DNA of 64,000 bases from Paracyclopina nana (lineage: Eukaryota; Arthropoda; Copepoda; Cyclopoida; Cyclopettidae): contig JAGUCH010000002.1 in the NCBI GenBank assembly GCA_019096065.1, positions 4,228,501 through 4,292,500 of the forward strand, read 5' to 3'. Of the stretch, positions 40,586 through 50,976 are shown one piece after another; position 1 is the stretch's first letter; every line of letters begins with the position of its first letter. The position numbers were made by a program, and so were the translations under genes. The notes below the pieces were generated by a model. The model searched no databases. It saw nothing but the letters and a program-made list of their open reading frames with translations, and was not told the DNA's origin.

Positions 40586-41979
40586 ATGATGACAAAGACC
40601 CTTTGGCAAACTGCTATACTCATTTGGGCAATAGTGGCAACAAAAGCCAATGCAGCAAGTTTATCCTACCAAGTAAGTTACAAAAAAAATAATGGAGGCG
40701 GAATTTGAAAAAAAGCATAGACAAAAAAATCATTCAATCTTACAGCAACCGCACCAAATTTACATTCTCTGACAGTTGTGGTAATGAGGTGTAACCAAAT
40801 TCCCCCAATGCAATAATTAAAAACCACTAAAAACAAGGTTTAACGACTTTTCTGTTGTTTTCCAGGGGGAATCGCTGTTCGATCTGGGTGACCCTGTAGT
40901 AGGCTCAATTTTAATTGCTCCTCGCAATAATAATTATACCGTCTGACCGTTCAAAATTGGACGGTGCGGGAATCAAAAGTTTGTGTTATGAATTCATGAA
41001 TTTTGTGGCTCAATGGGTATCGTTGGAAAGCTTGAACCTTTGGACATCTTTTTTGTTTTCTGACAAAATGAAAAATATTATAGTGAATTCCCCGTGAAAT
41101 CAAAAATAAATGACTCACCAGTTTTTTCGTGACAATTTTCTGGATTACCGTGGGAAAATTGAATTTTCCCGGTTTTTTCCTCCTTAAATTGATTTTTTCT
41201 ACTTTTACAAAAAAGATGGAAAAAGGCTCAATCTTTCCAACGCTATCATTTAAAAGTCCTGTATTTCTTGAATATGTGACAAAAAGTAAAGATTCCGGTA
41301 CCGTCCAATTTTGAACGGTCAGACTGTATAGGGTTTCATTATTAGCATGACGAGGAAAAACGTATGATGGTGCCATTATCAAAATTCGGATCCATAGACT
41401 TTTCTGGAATAGCTTTGGGTGGGCGGCCCATTAGCCAAGGTATGCTACTTTTTTCAACATTTTCTCACCCTCAAAGAAAAAAACTTTGAATTGAAATGTT
41501 TTCAGTTGTGAGTTCACAAAAGGACAAAAGATTAATGATACCTCTGTCTAAAGTCTTGGAAATGCCAAAGTTGGGCCAGTTCCATTTAAAGCCATCTTTG
41601 GTGGTGCGAGGTGAGATATACTACTGCAACGAAGCTACAAATTACGCCAAGATGGCCTTATATGAAAATCATTTCAGGTGGAAACATCAAAAATAAACGA
41701 TTAATGGTACCCATGGAGCGTTTCCCAACTTTGCCAGACTTGGGACTGTTCACATTGGGCCAACGCCAAGTAAGAACAGGTAAACTTATCTCTGCAATTG
41801 GATGTATGGTAAAAATATCAAGTTTTGAATTAGTAGCTGAAAAACGATTCTCAGATGAGCTCAGGCCAATGCGTAAGTCGATTTCTTTAATGCCCTAATT
41901 ACAAGGCGTGAAAAATTAAGAATCTTCTTCGATTGTTGCAGGCGAGGAAAATTTTGCCTATGGCCTGGACCCTTACTAA
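40586..41979 (+). CDS. Putative secreted peptide-hormone or neuropeptide precursor with repeated dibasic units
   Basis: Seven small exons join in phase: 40586-40672, 40866-40895 (or -40898), 41346-41439, 41506-41610, 41678-41779, 41837-41872, 41942-41979, giving about 163 aa. Exon 1 is a classic signal peptide (TLWQTAILIWAIVATKANAA). Exons 3, 4 and 5 each begin near a Lys-Arg pair followed by a similar unit: KRMMVPLSKF, KRLMIPLSKV, KRLMVPMERF. Exon 6 has EKRFSDELRPM, and the chain ends ENFAYGLDPY. Internal junctions from exon 3 on are all phase 1, so the repeat units look like duplicated exons. Signal peptide, dibasic sites and tandem units are the hallmarks of a prohormone cleaved in the regulated secretory pathway. 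No cysteine is seen in the repeats. I do not recognise the peptides. A 388-bp MITE lies in intron 2. Confidence 0.7.
40939..41326. mobile_element. Tc1/mariner-type MITE with long inverted repeats
   Basis: A 36-bp terminal inverted repeat (left 40939-40974, right 41291-41326; 33 of 36 identical; core GTCTGACCGTTCAAAATTGG). It is flanked by TA on both sides (40937-40938 and 41327-41328). Imperfect complementarity continues for about 115 bp per arm. There is no transposase, so it is non-autonomous. It sits in intron 2 of the peptide precursor, just after the sequence encoding DLGDP. Confidence 0.85.
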
Positions 41980-42989
41980 AACGTGTTATTATCAGCTTGG
42001 ATATGTTAGATACCAGAAATATGCTAATATTACAGCGGAGGAGGAAAGTTAAATTATTTGCTGAAAATACAAGACAAACTGAGTTGAACCTCGAAGCATG
42101 TTTTACTTTACCTCCGGGAAGGAAGGGATCGTGTTGGTGGAAAAAGCCATCGGAAAAAAGCGTTTTTTGCCGTTTCTTGCGATGAGAGACGAATTTTCGA
42201 ATTGTTTGCATTTTGGGGAGCACACGAGGAGAACTAAATCGCCTACTATTTCACCCATATCGCAATCAAATACGATGACTAGCTCTCAAAAGCTAGCGCG
42301 TTTACAAATGAGGGGGGGCAACGCTTACCTCTTTGAAATGGCGAATTGAGTGCAAAATGAGGCGTTTCAGCTTCATTTGATGTTTTTTATTGCTGAGATG
42401 ACTGAAGCAGTCAAATTCCTAGCGCGCATGCGCGCGAAGGCTTCCGCGCACGCAGGTCACAAACCGGCGCGCCGTGCTTGCGCTCCCGCACTGCAAACAA
42501 TTTTTGTGCCATTCCTTTTTTAACTTTATTTAGCTGTGCTGCAGCTAAAAAACCTTGACGATTTGCTCAACAATTTGGTAATATGAGTAGCGCAGGTCCC
42601 CCTACTAGTTGAAAGCAATACATGCGAATATTTACAAAAGGATCGCGGCATAGCCTTTAATTGGTTTGAACCTATTTAATATGGATGTCAACAGCGAGAG
42701 AGAATCTTGTTTGCCTAAGCATTTGAAGCACTATTGGAAGAAGATGCTCGTTTCTCATGACAAACATTGGGCTGATTGAAAAAACACCCGCAGCAAGAGT
42801 TCCATTGCATACTGATCGTGTTTTTAGGAATTTTTAAAGAACTAGATGATTGAGCGCGCATTTACAGTGCGTAAGTACATAAGCTAGCATGTAGCAGCCG
42901 CCGCATCAGGCAAGAAGCTGGCAAAAGACGTCGGTGGCGCTTTTCTTCACCGAAACAATTTTAGTAGCTGCAGTTGTTGTAGCTCAAAT
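41980..42989. other. Intergenic with a GC-rich patch
   Basis: 3' flank of the peptide gene. Short overlapping frames occur at 42000-42350 on both strands, with no splice pattern. A GC-rich patch at 42420-42480 includes the palindrome GCGCGCATGCGCGC. No gene recognised. Confidence 0.4.
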
Positions 42990-43096
42990 ATGCGGCCAAA
43001 GTTGGGCTTGAATTAAGTTGATCCGTACACACAATCATCAGCTGACTGCTTCGCTACTCCGACCTGATATTGAAGCGATCATTCGCTCGTGTCGCG
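42990..43096 (+). promoter_or_regulatory. Probable 5'UTR exon of the sugar transporter gene
   Basis: Non-coding sequence ending TGTCGCG before a strong donor GTAAGTG at 43097. The next plausible acceptor on this strand is TTGTTGGCAG at 44323, 13 bp before the transporter start codon. The upstream limit is arbitrary. Confidence 0.3.
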
Positions 43097-44336
43097 GTAA
43101 GTGAACTTTCAAGGTGTTTTTCAATATTTATGGCGGCCTAGCGTAAATATGCAAATATTAGACATAGGCCGAGTGAGAAATGGGCCCTAAAACGTAATTA
43201 GCCCTTTTTTTATGGAGTTGCACTTTGCTTACCGCGTACCAAAAGATCGAGATGCAGCCTCCAATAAAACGCGTTTTGGCACACTTACTAGCAGCTCGAT
43301 TTGCCGTACGTGTAGCCCTTATCAGTGAAATCAGCTTCCATGGCAACAACTACGCGAGCATGATAAATGAGAAGCAATTTTCCCGGAAAAAAGAGCTGCC
43401 AATTTTTGCGAAATTGCGAAAAGGCCAACGAAATGTGCAAGCTGTTTGGCATTCAGCATAAATAACCATCATGATGATGATGATGGGAAATTTTCCACCG
43501 TGCTCATTAATAAAGATGCAGCTAGCAAAGTTGGCAGGTCCGCATATGCTTATTCATACATTCATTGTATGCGCATTATTTGTCAATGTACGCTGAGTAT
43601 GAAATGAGTTTTTCAAGGAGTGCCATTTTGATGACCTAAGTATGACACTTGTCTCGCGCGAGCGGATTTAGCTTCAATTTATGGCCCCGTTTTATCCTCA
43701 TGGAAAAAAACACTTTTCACCTGTCACGACCTCAAAATGAATAGAATGTTGATGCCCAAATTGCCGTTTTTACTTGTTGTTGGCAGACAGCGCGCAAAAA
43801 TGAGCCATTTCGTGCATTTCCTTTTAAGGATCCACAAGTTTTTGCGCCAAGACTCACGTGTCACACGATGGCAGATATTTTAAATGATGACTAATCCCAA
43901 CTTTGCTTTATGCAAATCTTGATTCGGGAAGATTAATTTATGTTGACTGCGAACAAAAACAAGATCTCGAATATTGAAACAAGTTTGCTCAAAATGCTAC
44001 TTGGTATAAAAAAAAAGTGGAGAACGAGTTAATCATCATGCATGGTTGTCCTTTATCTCAAAGTCCGAGTCGCATTTTTATCAGATTAGACACTCACCTT
44101 TGAAATAAATGACCCTAGATAGCCATAATGCGTTTTAAAGTACATAATTGACGGAGCAACTCTCTCACCAAAATAAAAAATTACTAGCTAATTTTCGTCT
44201 AGCTTTAGGCTTTTAATCAACCCAAGATTCGATCTAGCGTGCTCTGACCAGTTATTCAAGAATGAGAGCCAAGCTCATTTTATGTACTAATCCAATTTCA
44301 CTTCTATATGCTCTTGTTGGCAGGAGAAGGTAAACT
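43097..44336. other. Upstream intron or intergenic sequence of the sugar transporter
   Basis: AT-rich, no exon recognised. It includes a short ATG run (CATCATGATGATGATGATG) near 43470. Confidence 0.35.
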
Positions 44337-46325
44337 ATGGCCATAATTCGACTTCTTTCAATGGTCAACGATAAACAGTGCAAACTCGCGGACGAGCATG
44401 AGTACCAGCAGCTTCAGACCAGTTCCAGAATCCAGCCCACATTTCATGTAAGAAGCACCACTGATTTTTTGTCACTGCATAAACAATCACCAGTCCTTCG
44501 CCAGAATCCGAGCAATTATCACTCCGTCGTCTATCCGTCCACAATTGTTGGCCCGGAAAGGAGCCAGGCCAGAAAATGCACTCAGGTACAATCTAATTAG
44601 ACAATTAACGAGCGGCTCGAGCTTAAAATGTCTCTTTCTATGATCCGCAGGTCGTGTCGTTGGTGCCAGTGTATTTATTGCAGCTCTGCTACGGCATGAA
44701 CACCGGCTTTTCTGCCATTCTCACGCCCCAATTGCAAGAGCTCTGCTCCGAGTTTCAGATCGACAAGGACGAGGAATCGTGGATTGTGAGCATTGACAAC
44801 TTGGCCACTCCGCTCATCTGCATTCTGAGCGGCTTCTTGCAGCAGAAATTCGGGCCCTTGAGGGTAACGCCAGTTCAGCATTTAGAGATTAGTCTTCGAT
44901 GCGAAATCCAGAAGATTTTCAGGTGCTCATGTTTGCCTGCCTGCCATACATACTGGGCTGGGTGTCCGCAGCTCTGGCCACATCTGTTGTCTACATTTAT
45001 ATCTCGAGACTCTTAGTTGGCATTAGCCATGCCTTGCTCTCCGCCTCTGTTTACACAGTGGAGATTTCATCTAAGGAAATGCGAGGCACTTTTTCCCTGC
45101 TCGAGAGTGCTTTCAGATGTTCCGGATGCCTCATTATCTACGCCCTCGCGATCGGCCTGAGATGGCACAAAATTGCAATTTTCGCGTCCATCGTGCCAAT
45201 CACGGCCTTGGCAGCCGCCATGCTTTTTGCACAAGAATCTCCCGTCTTTCTGCTTGCCAGGGGCAAAATGGTCGAGGCCCATAAAGCCCTGCTTAAGCTT
45301 TATGGCTCCACGTTTCGAGTGGCGGAGGAAATTGACATAATTCAAGACAACCTCAAAACGTTGCGGGAAGGGAGGAGCAGAAAAATGTCGTATGTGCAGC
45401 ATCTGGACAAGCATCCGGAGATTTACAAGCCACTCCTCATTGTTGTCACACTTAGTATTATAACTCAATTTTCGGGCATGTCCATTCTCAGAGCTTATGT
45501 GGTGAAAATCTTCAACGACGTTTTCCAGCATTCAAAGTATTTCAGATTTCTCAATATGAAAAATTCCCAATAGTAATTTTCCTTTTCCTTCACGCTTCAG
45601 CTACGATGGGAAAATCAATGGAACTTCTTTGCTAGTCGTCAACTGCTCGGATGCAGACACTTACGAGAAGTCAAGTGTCACTTCTGAAGCCTACATTTCT
45701 GCTATAATCATTGGATTTGTCAGACTAATTGGCTCCTTGCTGCTCTCAAAGTTACTAAGGCAGTTTCCACGAAGATCCATGTACTTCACATCTGCAGCTA
45801 TGACCATAGCATCACTTGTCAGCTTTGCCACTTGCACCATTTTCATCGACACGTAACTGCTCAATTTCCCCCTTCTACTCAGTATATACAGAATTTTTCG
45901 TTCCTAGGTTGCCCTGGTGCAGGTGGGCTGCGCTCGTCACAGCTTGTTTCCTCGTCTTTTCGGTCCAATTGGGGCTGCAAACGTTGCCCAATTTGCTGTC
46001 AGGTGAACTGTTCCCCTCAGATGTGCGAGCATTTTGCAAAGGCATCACCAGATCTGCCACCTGCTGCTTCCTTGTCATTGGCCTCAAAATGTTCCCCATC
46101 TACGAAGACACCTTTGGAGTGCATGGAACCTTCTACTTTTTCAGTGGTGTGCTCGTACTAACGCTCCCGATTGCCTACTGTATCCTACCAGAAACCAAAG
46201 ATATGGGCCTGGAGCTCATCCAGGCGTTTTTCACCCCAAACAAAACAATGTTCTATGTAGACTTGCCTTTACCTCCAGTTGCCAACAATGCTACTGCAGA
46301 GGTGTCAGACACTAATAAAAAATGA
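44337..46325 (+). CDS. Tret1-like facilitated sugar transporter (SLC2 family, MFS)
   Basis: Five exons join in phase: 44337-44585, 44651-44863, 44923-45536, 45601-45852, 45908-46325, giving about 581 aa. After an 80-residue polar N-terminus the chain has the 12-helix MFS pattern. SLC2 signatures include AILTPQLQELCSEF with EESWIVSI after helix 1 (typical of arthropod Tret1), SRLLVGISHALL, the ESPVFLLARGK motif, and PETKDMGLELI at the end of helix 12. The QQSG-type region of helix 7 reads TQFSGMSI. The expected role is facilitated transport of trehalose or hexoses across the plasma membrane. Several canonical Arg/Gly residues of SLC2 loops are replaced, so the substrate is uncertain. Its stop is only 13 bp from the opposing stop of the PDZ gene. 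Confidence 0.88.
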
Positions 46326-46338
46326 CAAACCCCCCTCG

Positions 46339-46733
46339 CTACAACAAACGTGAATTTTCGAACCCACCTTCAGTATCAAGTGTAGGCTTCCCATGCTTGA
46401 GTTTGTGAGCTGGACCTCTCCTGAAACAAGATGAAGGTATAAAAACACAATGGTCAATTTGGCTAGAGCATCATCACCCACGCTAAGTTTCAAGTAACAA
46501 TTTGCCAAAAAAAAATTTGCACACGCATTATTTTCGAGAGCCATTCTCTAGCCAAGAGAAGATTTTTAATGAGTCACTTCAACTTACTGAATGAGTTTCA
46601 GAGTCAGTCCGTCTTCTGACGTTTTTTGCACCTTTTTTGCCTCCTCGTGAGAGATGGTTGAAATTCCATTGACTTCTGTTATCAAGTCGCCCTCTCGGAT
46701 GCCAGCTTCTTCAGCCTTACTTCCTGGATTTAC
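46339..46733 (-). CDS. C-terminal exons of a PDZ-domain protein
   Basis: Exon 46588-46733 encodes the second half of a PDZ domain (VNPGSKAEEAGIREGDLITEVNGIS ... HEEAKKVQK). It is spliced in phase 2 to 46339-46420, which ends LDTEGGFENSRLL and a TAG. The PGSKAEEAG/GDLI/NG pattern with SHEEA resembles PDZ domains of the PDLIM/Zasp type. The first half of the PDZ (carboxylate-binding loop) is not found in the 395 bp before the next upstream gene. The 5' exons must lie beyond the NCOA4-like gene, or this is a fragment. Confidence 0.6.
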
Positions 46734-47127
46734 CTGAAAACAATCAAGAAAATTTGCCTTTACGTATCCGATTATGGCAGCTAACCAAATCTACGATATT
46801 ATGGCATAAATTATGGCAAATCTTTGAATTCACCAAAATGTTATGAGAATGAAAAGAAGTTTGTCAATCCATATGCATTTATTCAGTATCTTCAAATGTC
46901 ATCTTAGAATTTCAGCTAAGATCCACTTTTAATATGTCAATAATGCAGGATCATTTGGGCCATTTTACGATTTTTTTGCGTCAATACTGCCGACTCTCAA
47001 ATGATGTCTTTAAGCTCATTCTTGGCCTGCTCACAGGCCCTAAGAAGAAGGGTTTACCAATTGAGAGAGGGGCAATTTTTTGGATGACTTTTTTGGGTTA
47101 ATTTTTTTTTTGTTGCGCGTTTCTTTC

Positions 47128-49450
47128 TCATTGATCAATCACTTCAATGCTGACATCGTCAAAGAAGTCATCGTCAATAGTTCCAGTTTCGTCATCAAGA
47201 GCTTTTCTCAGCCACTCTTCAACGTTGACCTTTTCATTGGCATTGAGTAGTCTCTCAAAGCTGGAATTGGAAGAAGATTTCTGAGGAGTGGGCACCCACA
47301 GCCAGTCACTCAAGTCATTGTTGGCTCCAGAACTTATGTTCAGGTTGTCAGGTTGTCTCAGCCACATCCTGAGAGAGTTTTGGTCAATCGCTCCAGATGT
47401 TTCCATGATGGATGCCACAGAAGAAGATGATCCTGGTAGAGCGCTTAGGCTTGTGGTGGAAGTAGCCAGCCATGGATTTGATACCTCTGAAATAAAATGC
47501 GGTGCTTTTTACATTTTTTATTCACACAATACATGAGAACGAGGAGAAAAGGAGGAACATTGGGGACAAGGGTGACCAAGAATCAAAACAAATAAATATA
47601 TCTCACAATTTATTGTATGATATATAAAGAATATAATATAGAATATATCATAATATAATGGGAAAGTAGTCTTTATATAAGGGGGAAAATGCAGCTCATT
47701 TGAACTTCATCCTTGTTAACCCAGAGAATAGGCAATCAGTCAGCTGCTACAAAAAGGTTCGAAAAATTGCATGCTTCATTGGAGCAAATTCAAGATGGGT
47801 CAGAAAATTTCAGGCGAATTCTTGTGTTTAACTAATTGGGCTTGGGGTCAATTCGATTCTTTGCCTATATAAAGCGGTTTTGCGTGAATTGCGCCAATGA
47901 ATGTTGCGAACCACAAGCTGACCGTACTTGCCGTTCTTCCTACCCGTCAGCGTGACCAGATCGGTCTCAACTTTGCAATCATTCGAGGACTTGAGAAGCC
48001 ATTTGGAGTTGTCGAATTTGCTGATGCTTTCTGACTGGGCTTTGATCCAATCCAGGTTATTTGAGGATCCAGAAGACGACGAGGAAAGCCACATCTCATT
48101 GGAGCTCGAGGTCAGCATTGAGGGCAAAATGGACTTTTGCCTGGAACTGGAAATAAGCAATACCATCAATCAAAACAAGCTCGATCCCAACAAAATCATT
48201 GGCTTACGAGTCAATAGAGATTTTCTTCATTTTTTTGGAAAGAAGGTCCAAGCCATCCTTTTGAGCAGATTGTGGTGTTCTAATCCACTGATCCATTGAA
48301 GTGTTCATGCAGGGCACAGTGAACTTCATCTAAGCAAGAAGAGAATTGATGTGGGTAATGCTACTACAAGAAAATAAAGCCTGTTTGTCAAATAATGAGC
48401 TGCAAGTAACTTGAAGTTTGCGGATATCAACCGTACCCTAACTATGAACTATAAGTACTTTAAAAATTCCCATCAAAGTAGCTATGCAGCATTTTTTCAG
48501 CCAGAGGGCAAATAATCAAAATTTGCATCAAGGGTATCATATTTTTGAGTGGAAATTTCCCAGGGTGTCTTTGTAATGTGCAACAAGTTTTACGTATCCC
48601 AGCAGTACGATCGTACTCCTCAGGTAAACTGGCCTATACTGGAATATTTTAGCTCGCATAGAAACAGAAATCTATTGTGTCTCGCTATTATTGGATATCC
48701 AGGCCTCGCATTCTACATCATACACATACAGTGTATATGTATACCCTATAGTGTGTCCCATAAATAAATAACAAGATTGTCAAGTTTCGTTTATGTATGT
48801 TTTGTATGCTTTTAATACACATAGAGCAAAAGCGACGCGTAATTTCATGAAATTTGAGGCCTTGAGGGATTTAGGTCAACCCCGCTAAACTTTTGCAATA
48901 GTTCAAAATGCTTCCAATGCAATGTCAAGATAACACACTGAAAGTATCTTTAATGGAAATCGTAAATGGACTTACCTTGAATGTTGTTGAGATGGAATCG
49001 AAGACTGCAGATGTTTAGATGAGGAGGAAAAGTGGGAAAACTGAATTTTACTGTGAATCAACCGAAGAAAAGAAGAATTTTGAAAAGAAGTTGCAGTCAA
49101 AGGAATTGGCTGGAGTTTGTTTTAGAGACAGAGAAGGATCGAAAACTAAGTCGACCTGTCTGGACTTTGTTCATTGCGCAAAATCAAATAATCATCATCA
49201 AAATAATATAAACGTAAAATAAACAAATTAATAATTAGTCAAATACCAGTAATAAGTGATGAGTTTTGAAATCGTTTATAAAACTCCACGCATTTAGCCT
49301 TAAAAGACTCATCTCGATTTCCTTTGAGTTAGTGGCGGGAAAATTCAAATAGACTTACAGTATAAACTTGCTTCGCTTTTTTCCTTTGCCAAAACTTCTT
49401 CATTCTCTGCTGTATATCACCCTGTGTTACACTGAATTTGCCACAATTCA
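47128..49450 (-). CDS. NCOA4: NCOA4-like protein (ferritinophagy receptor family), N-terminus unresolved
   Basis: Confident exons: 48208-48329, 47944-48146 and 47128-47486. A probable exon at 48976-49004 (FDSISTTFK) precedes them in phase, and 49357-49450 (LLQLNCGKFS ... QVYT) may be another. Repeated Trp-Leu modules match NCOA4: MNTSMDQWIRTPQ, DWIKAQSES, NSKWLLKSSND, NPWLATS, MWLRQP, DLSDWLWVPTP, EEWLRKALDDE. The vertebrate protein has MNTS...W, DLSDWLVTP and WLLK modules in its C-terminal half. NCOA4 binds ferritin heavy chain and delivers it to autophagosomes for iron release, and also coactivates nuclear receptors. The acceptor at 48146 is a tandem TTCCAGTTCCAG, so two isoforms differing by two residues are possible. 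The protein is short compared with the 614 aa of human NCOA4. Confidence 0.65.
47480..47943. repeat. AT-rich low-complexity tract within an NCOA4-like intron
   Basis: The intron before the last exon contains a run of ATATA/TATAAT repeats around 47590-47670. No other feature seen. Confidence 0.4.
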
Positions 49451-49511
49451 ACTGCAGAAGCTGATGTGATAATATGCCGCGCGAAAAAAGTTTCAAGGCA
49501 ATTACTGACAT

Positions 49512-50286
49512 ACGATATAATTAATGAAATTCGACTCTCCGCTCCTATCTGAAACTCAAAAATATTGTATGTCATAGTATGTCACTAGTGCGCTACCAGA
49601 CAATATTATCAGAAAGCCATGACATGAGCCCGATTGAGGCAATCAAGATGTGTGGCCCTTATCTTTGAATCAATATTGAACATCGCTACTGTATCCGCTT
49701 ACTCAACTTGATGAATTGCCGTTCCATCTTTCAGGGTGATTTTGCAGCCATAAAAGCTATTAAATCATCATGCAGCTCAAACCCGAACGCACAAAAAACG
49801 ATCAAGTCCAAAGGGTGAACAAGAAGCAAAACTAGCTTTTGTGACGCAGTCAACAATATTATGCACTCAAGAAAAACTGCGAAAATTAAACTCTTTTTTT
49901 TTAAATGAGGGATTATTCACAATCTGTCATAATCCCACAGAGACCTAAAATTCTAGGAAGAAAGTCTCAAAAGTTTATCAATTCCATAGAGAAAAGTGGG
50001 TTAAAAGTTTAGCAAGCCTATGGTACTTATATAGCAAAGCTGCATATCAAGTTTTGCAAATTGAGTAAAAGCTTCTTTCTTTCAGATAATGTCAATTTAG
50101 TGGTCGGGTTTTAAATAAAGGGCTCAAGAGTCCCACACACCTTGTGCGTGATGCTCAGAACGAGCGACTTTCTCCACGTTACTACAAGCAGCCCAGTCTT
50201 GTAGCTGAGGGCAACAGCAGTAGAAGTCGTTTGCGAGCTTTCTTCTCGCTGTTACGCACTTCAACAGACGTCCTCCTTACCAAGGT
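49512..50286. other. Gap between divergent genes, presumed promoters
   Basis: No exon can be supported. It lies between the 5' side of the NCOA4-like gene (minus) and the start codon of the small membrane/secreted protein (plus). Confidence 0.3.
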
Positions 50287-50976
50287 ATGTTGGTACTCCT
50301 TTTGGCGATTGCTATCATAACTGCAGCCCTACTCTACCACTTGTTCGGACAAGCACCCAAAATGGCGCAAGAAGTGACAGCCAACAGCAGCAGTGGAAAA
50401 ACCAATCTTAGCTTCGATAGTGCAGATGTCATGACCAATGTCGGGCCTGGAAATACTTGCGTGGCAATCTTCAAAAATCCCTCAGACCACAAGACGCATT
50501 TCTACAGAACTCGACTGAAATGTAAGCTACAATTAGGAGCGAGGCAAATAATGCACTCTGTTGATAGGCAACGTTGACGATGGGTGCCCTTTGCAGCTGA
50601 GAAATATTGCTTCCACTTTGAGGCTTTGGGGCTCAGAGTGGGAAAATATCAACGTGGTCAAGGTTTTGGAGCATAGCTGCGCATGCTTTGAAGAGCCCTC
50701 AAAATGGAATAATAGGTATAACTACTACTCTTGTTGCTAAGCTCATTGCAATTCATGAATTTTCATAGGCTGGAAGATCAAAGGGAAGATTGCCAAACTA
50801 AATTCGGGTGCCGCATTGAATTCATGGATTTCGAAGAGATGAACTCGACAGACAAAAAAGTGTATCGAGACCTGTGCCAAAAAATCGTCGAGAATTGCTT
50901 GTCTGAGGACGATTTGCACTACTTTCACTTGCAGGATGACACATCCAAGGTGCAAAAGCACTTTTTCGACTTGTGA
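50287..50976 (+). CDS. Unrecognised cysteine-rich type II membrane or secreted protein
   Basis: Exons 50287-50521, 50568-50715 and 50769-50976 join in phase, giving about 196 aa. The second acceptor is TGATAG|GCAACG, which restores the frame. The N-terminus MLVLLLAIAIITAALLYHLF is a strong hydrophobic signal or anchor. The rest is soluble and has nine or so cysteines in short clusters (CNVDDGC, CACF, DCQTKFGC, DLCQKIVENC) suggesting disulfides in an extracellular or lumenal domain. An N-glycosylation sequon occurs in NSSS and NLSF. No family recognised. A good candidate for a lineage-specific secreted protein. Confidence 0.65.

Noticed and set aside
40951..41382. 143-codon minus-strand frame
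   Set aside because: It lies almost wholly within the inverted-repeat MITE; openness comes from the palindromic arms, and no transposase motifs are present.
41861..42223. 120-codon minus-strand frame overlapping the end of the peptide precursor
   Set aside because: Overlaps exons that join in phase on the plus strand and shows no recognisable feature.
47590..47670. AT-rich ATATA run considered as an origin or MITE
   Set aside because: No inverted ends or target duplication; simple low complexity.
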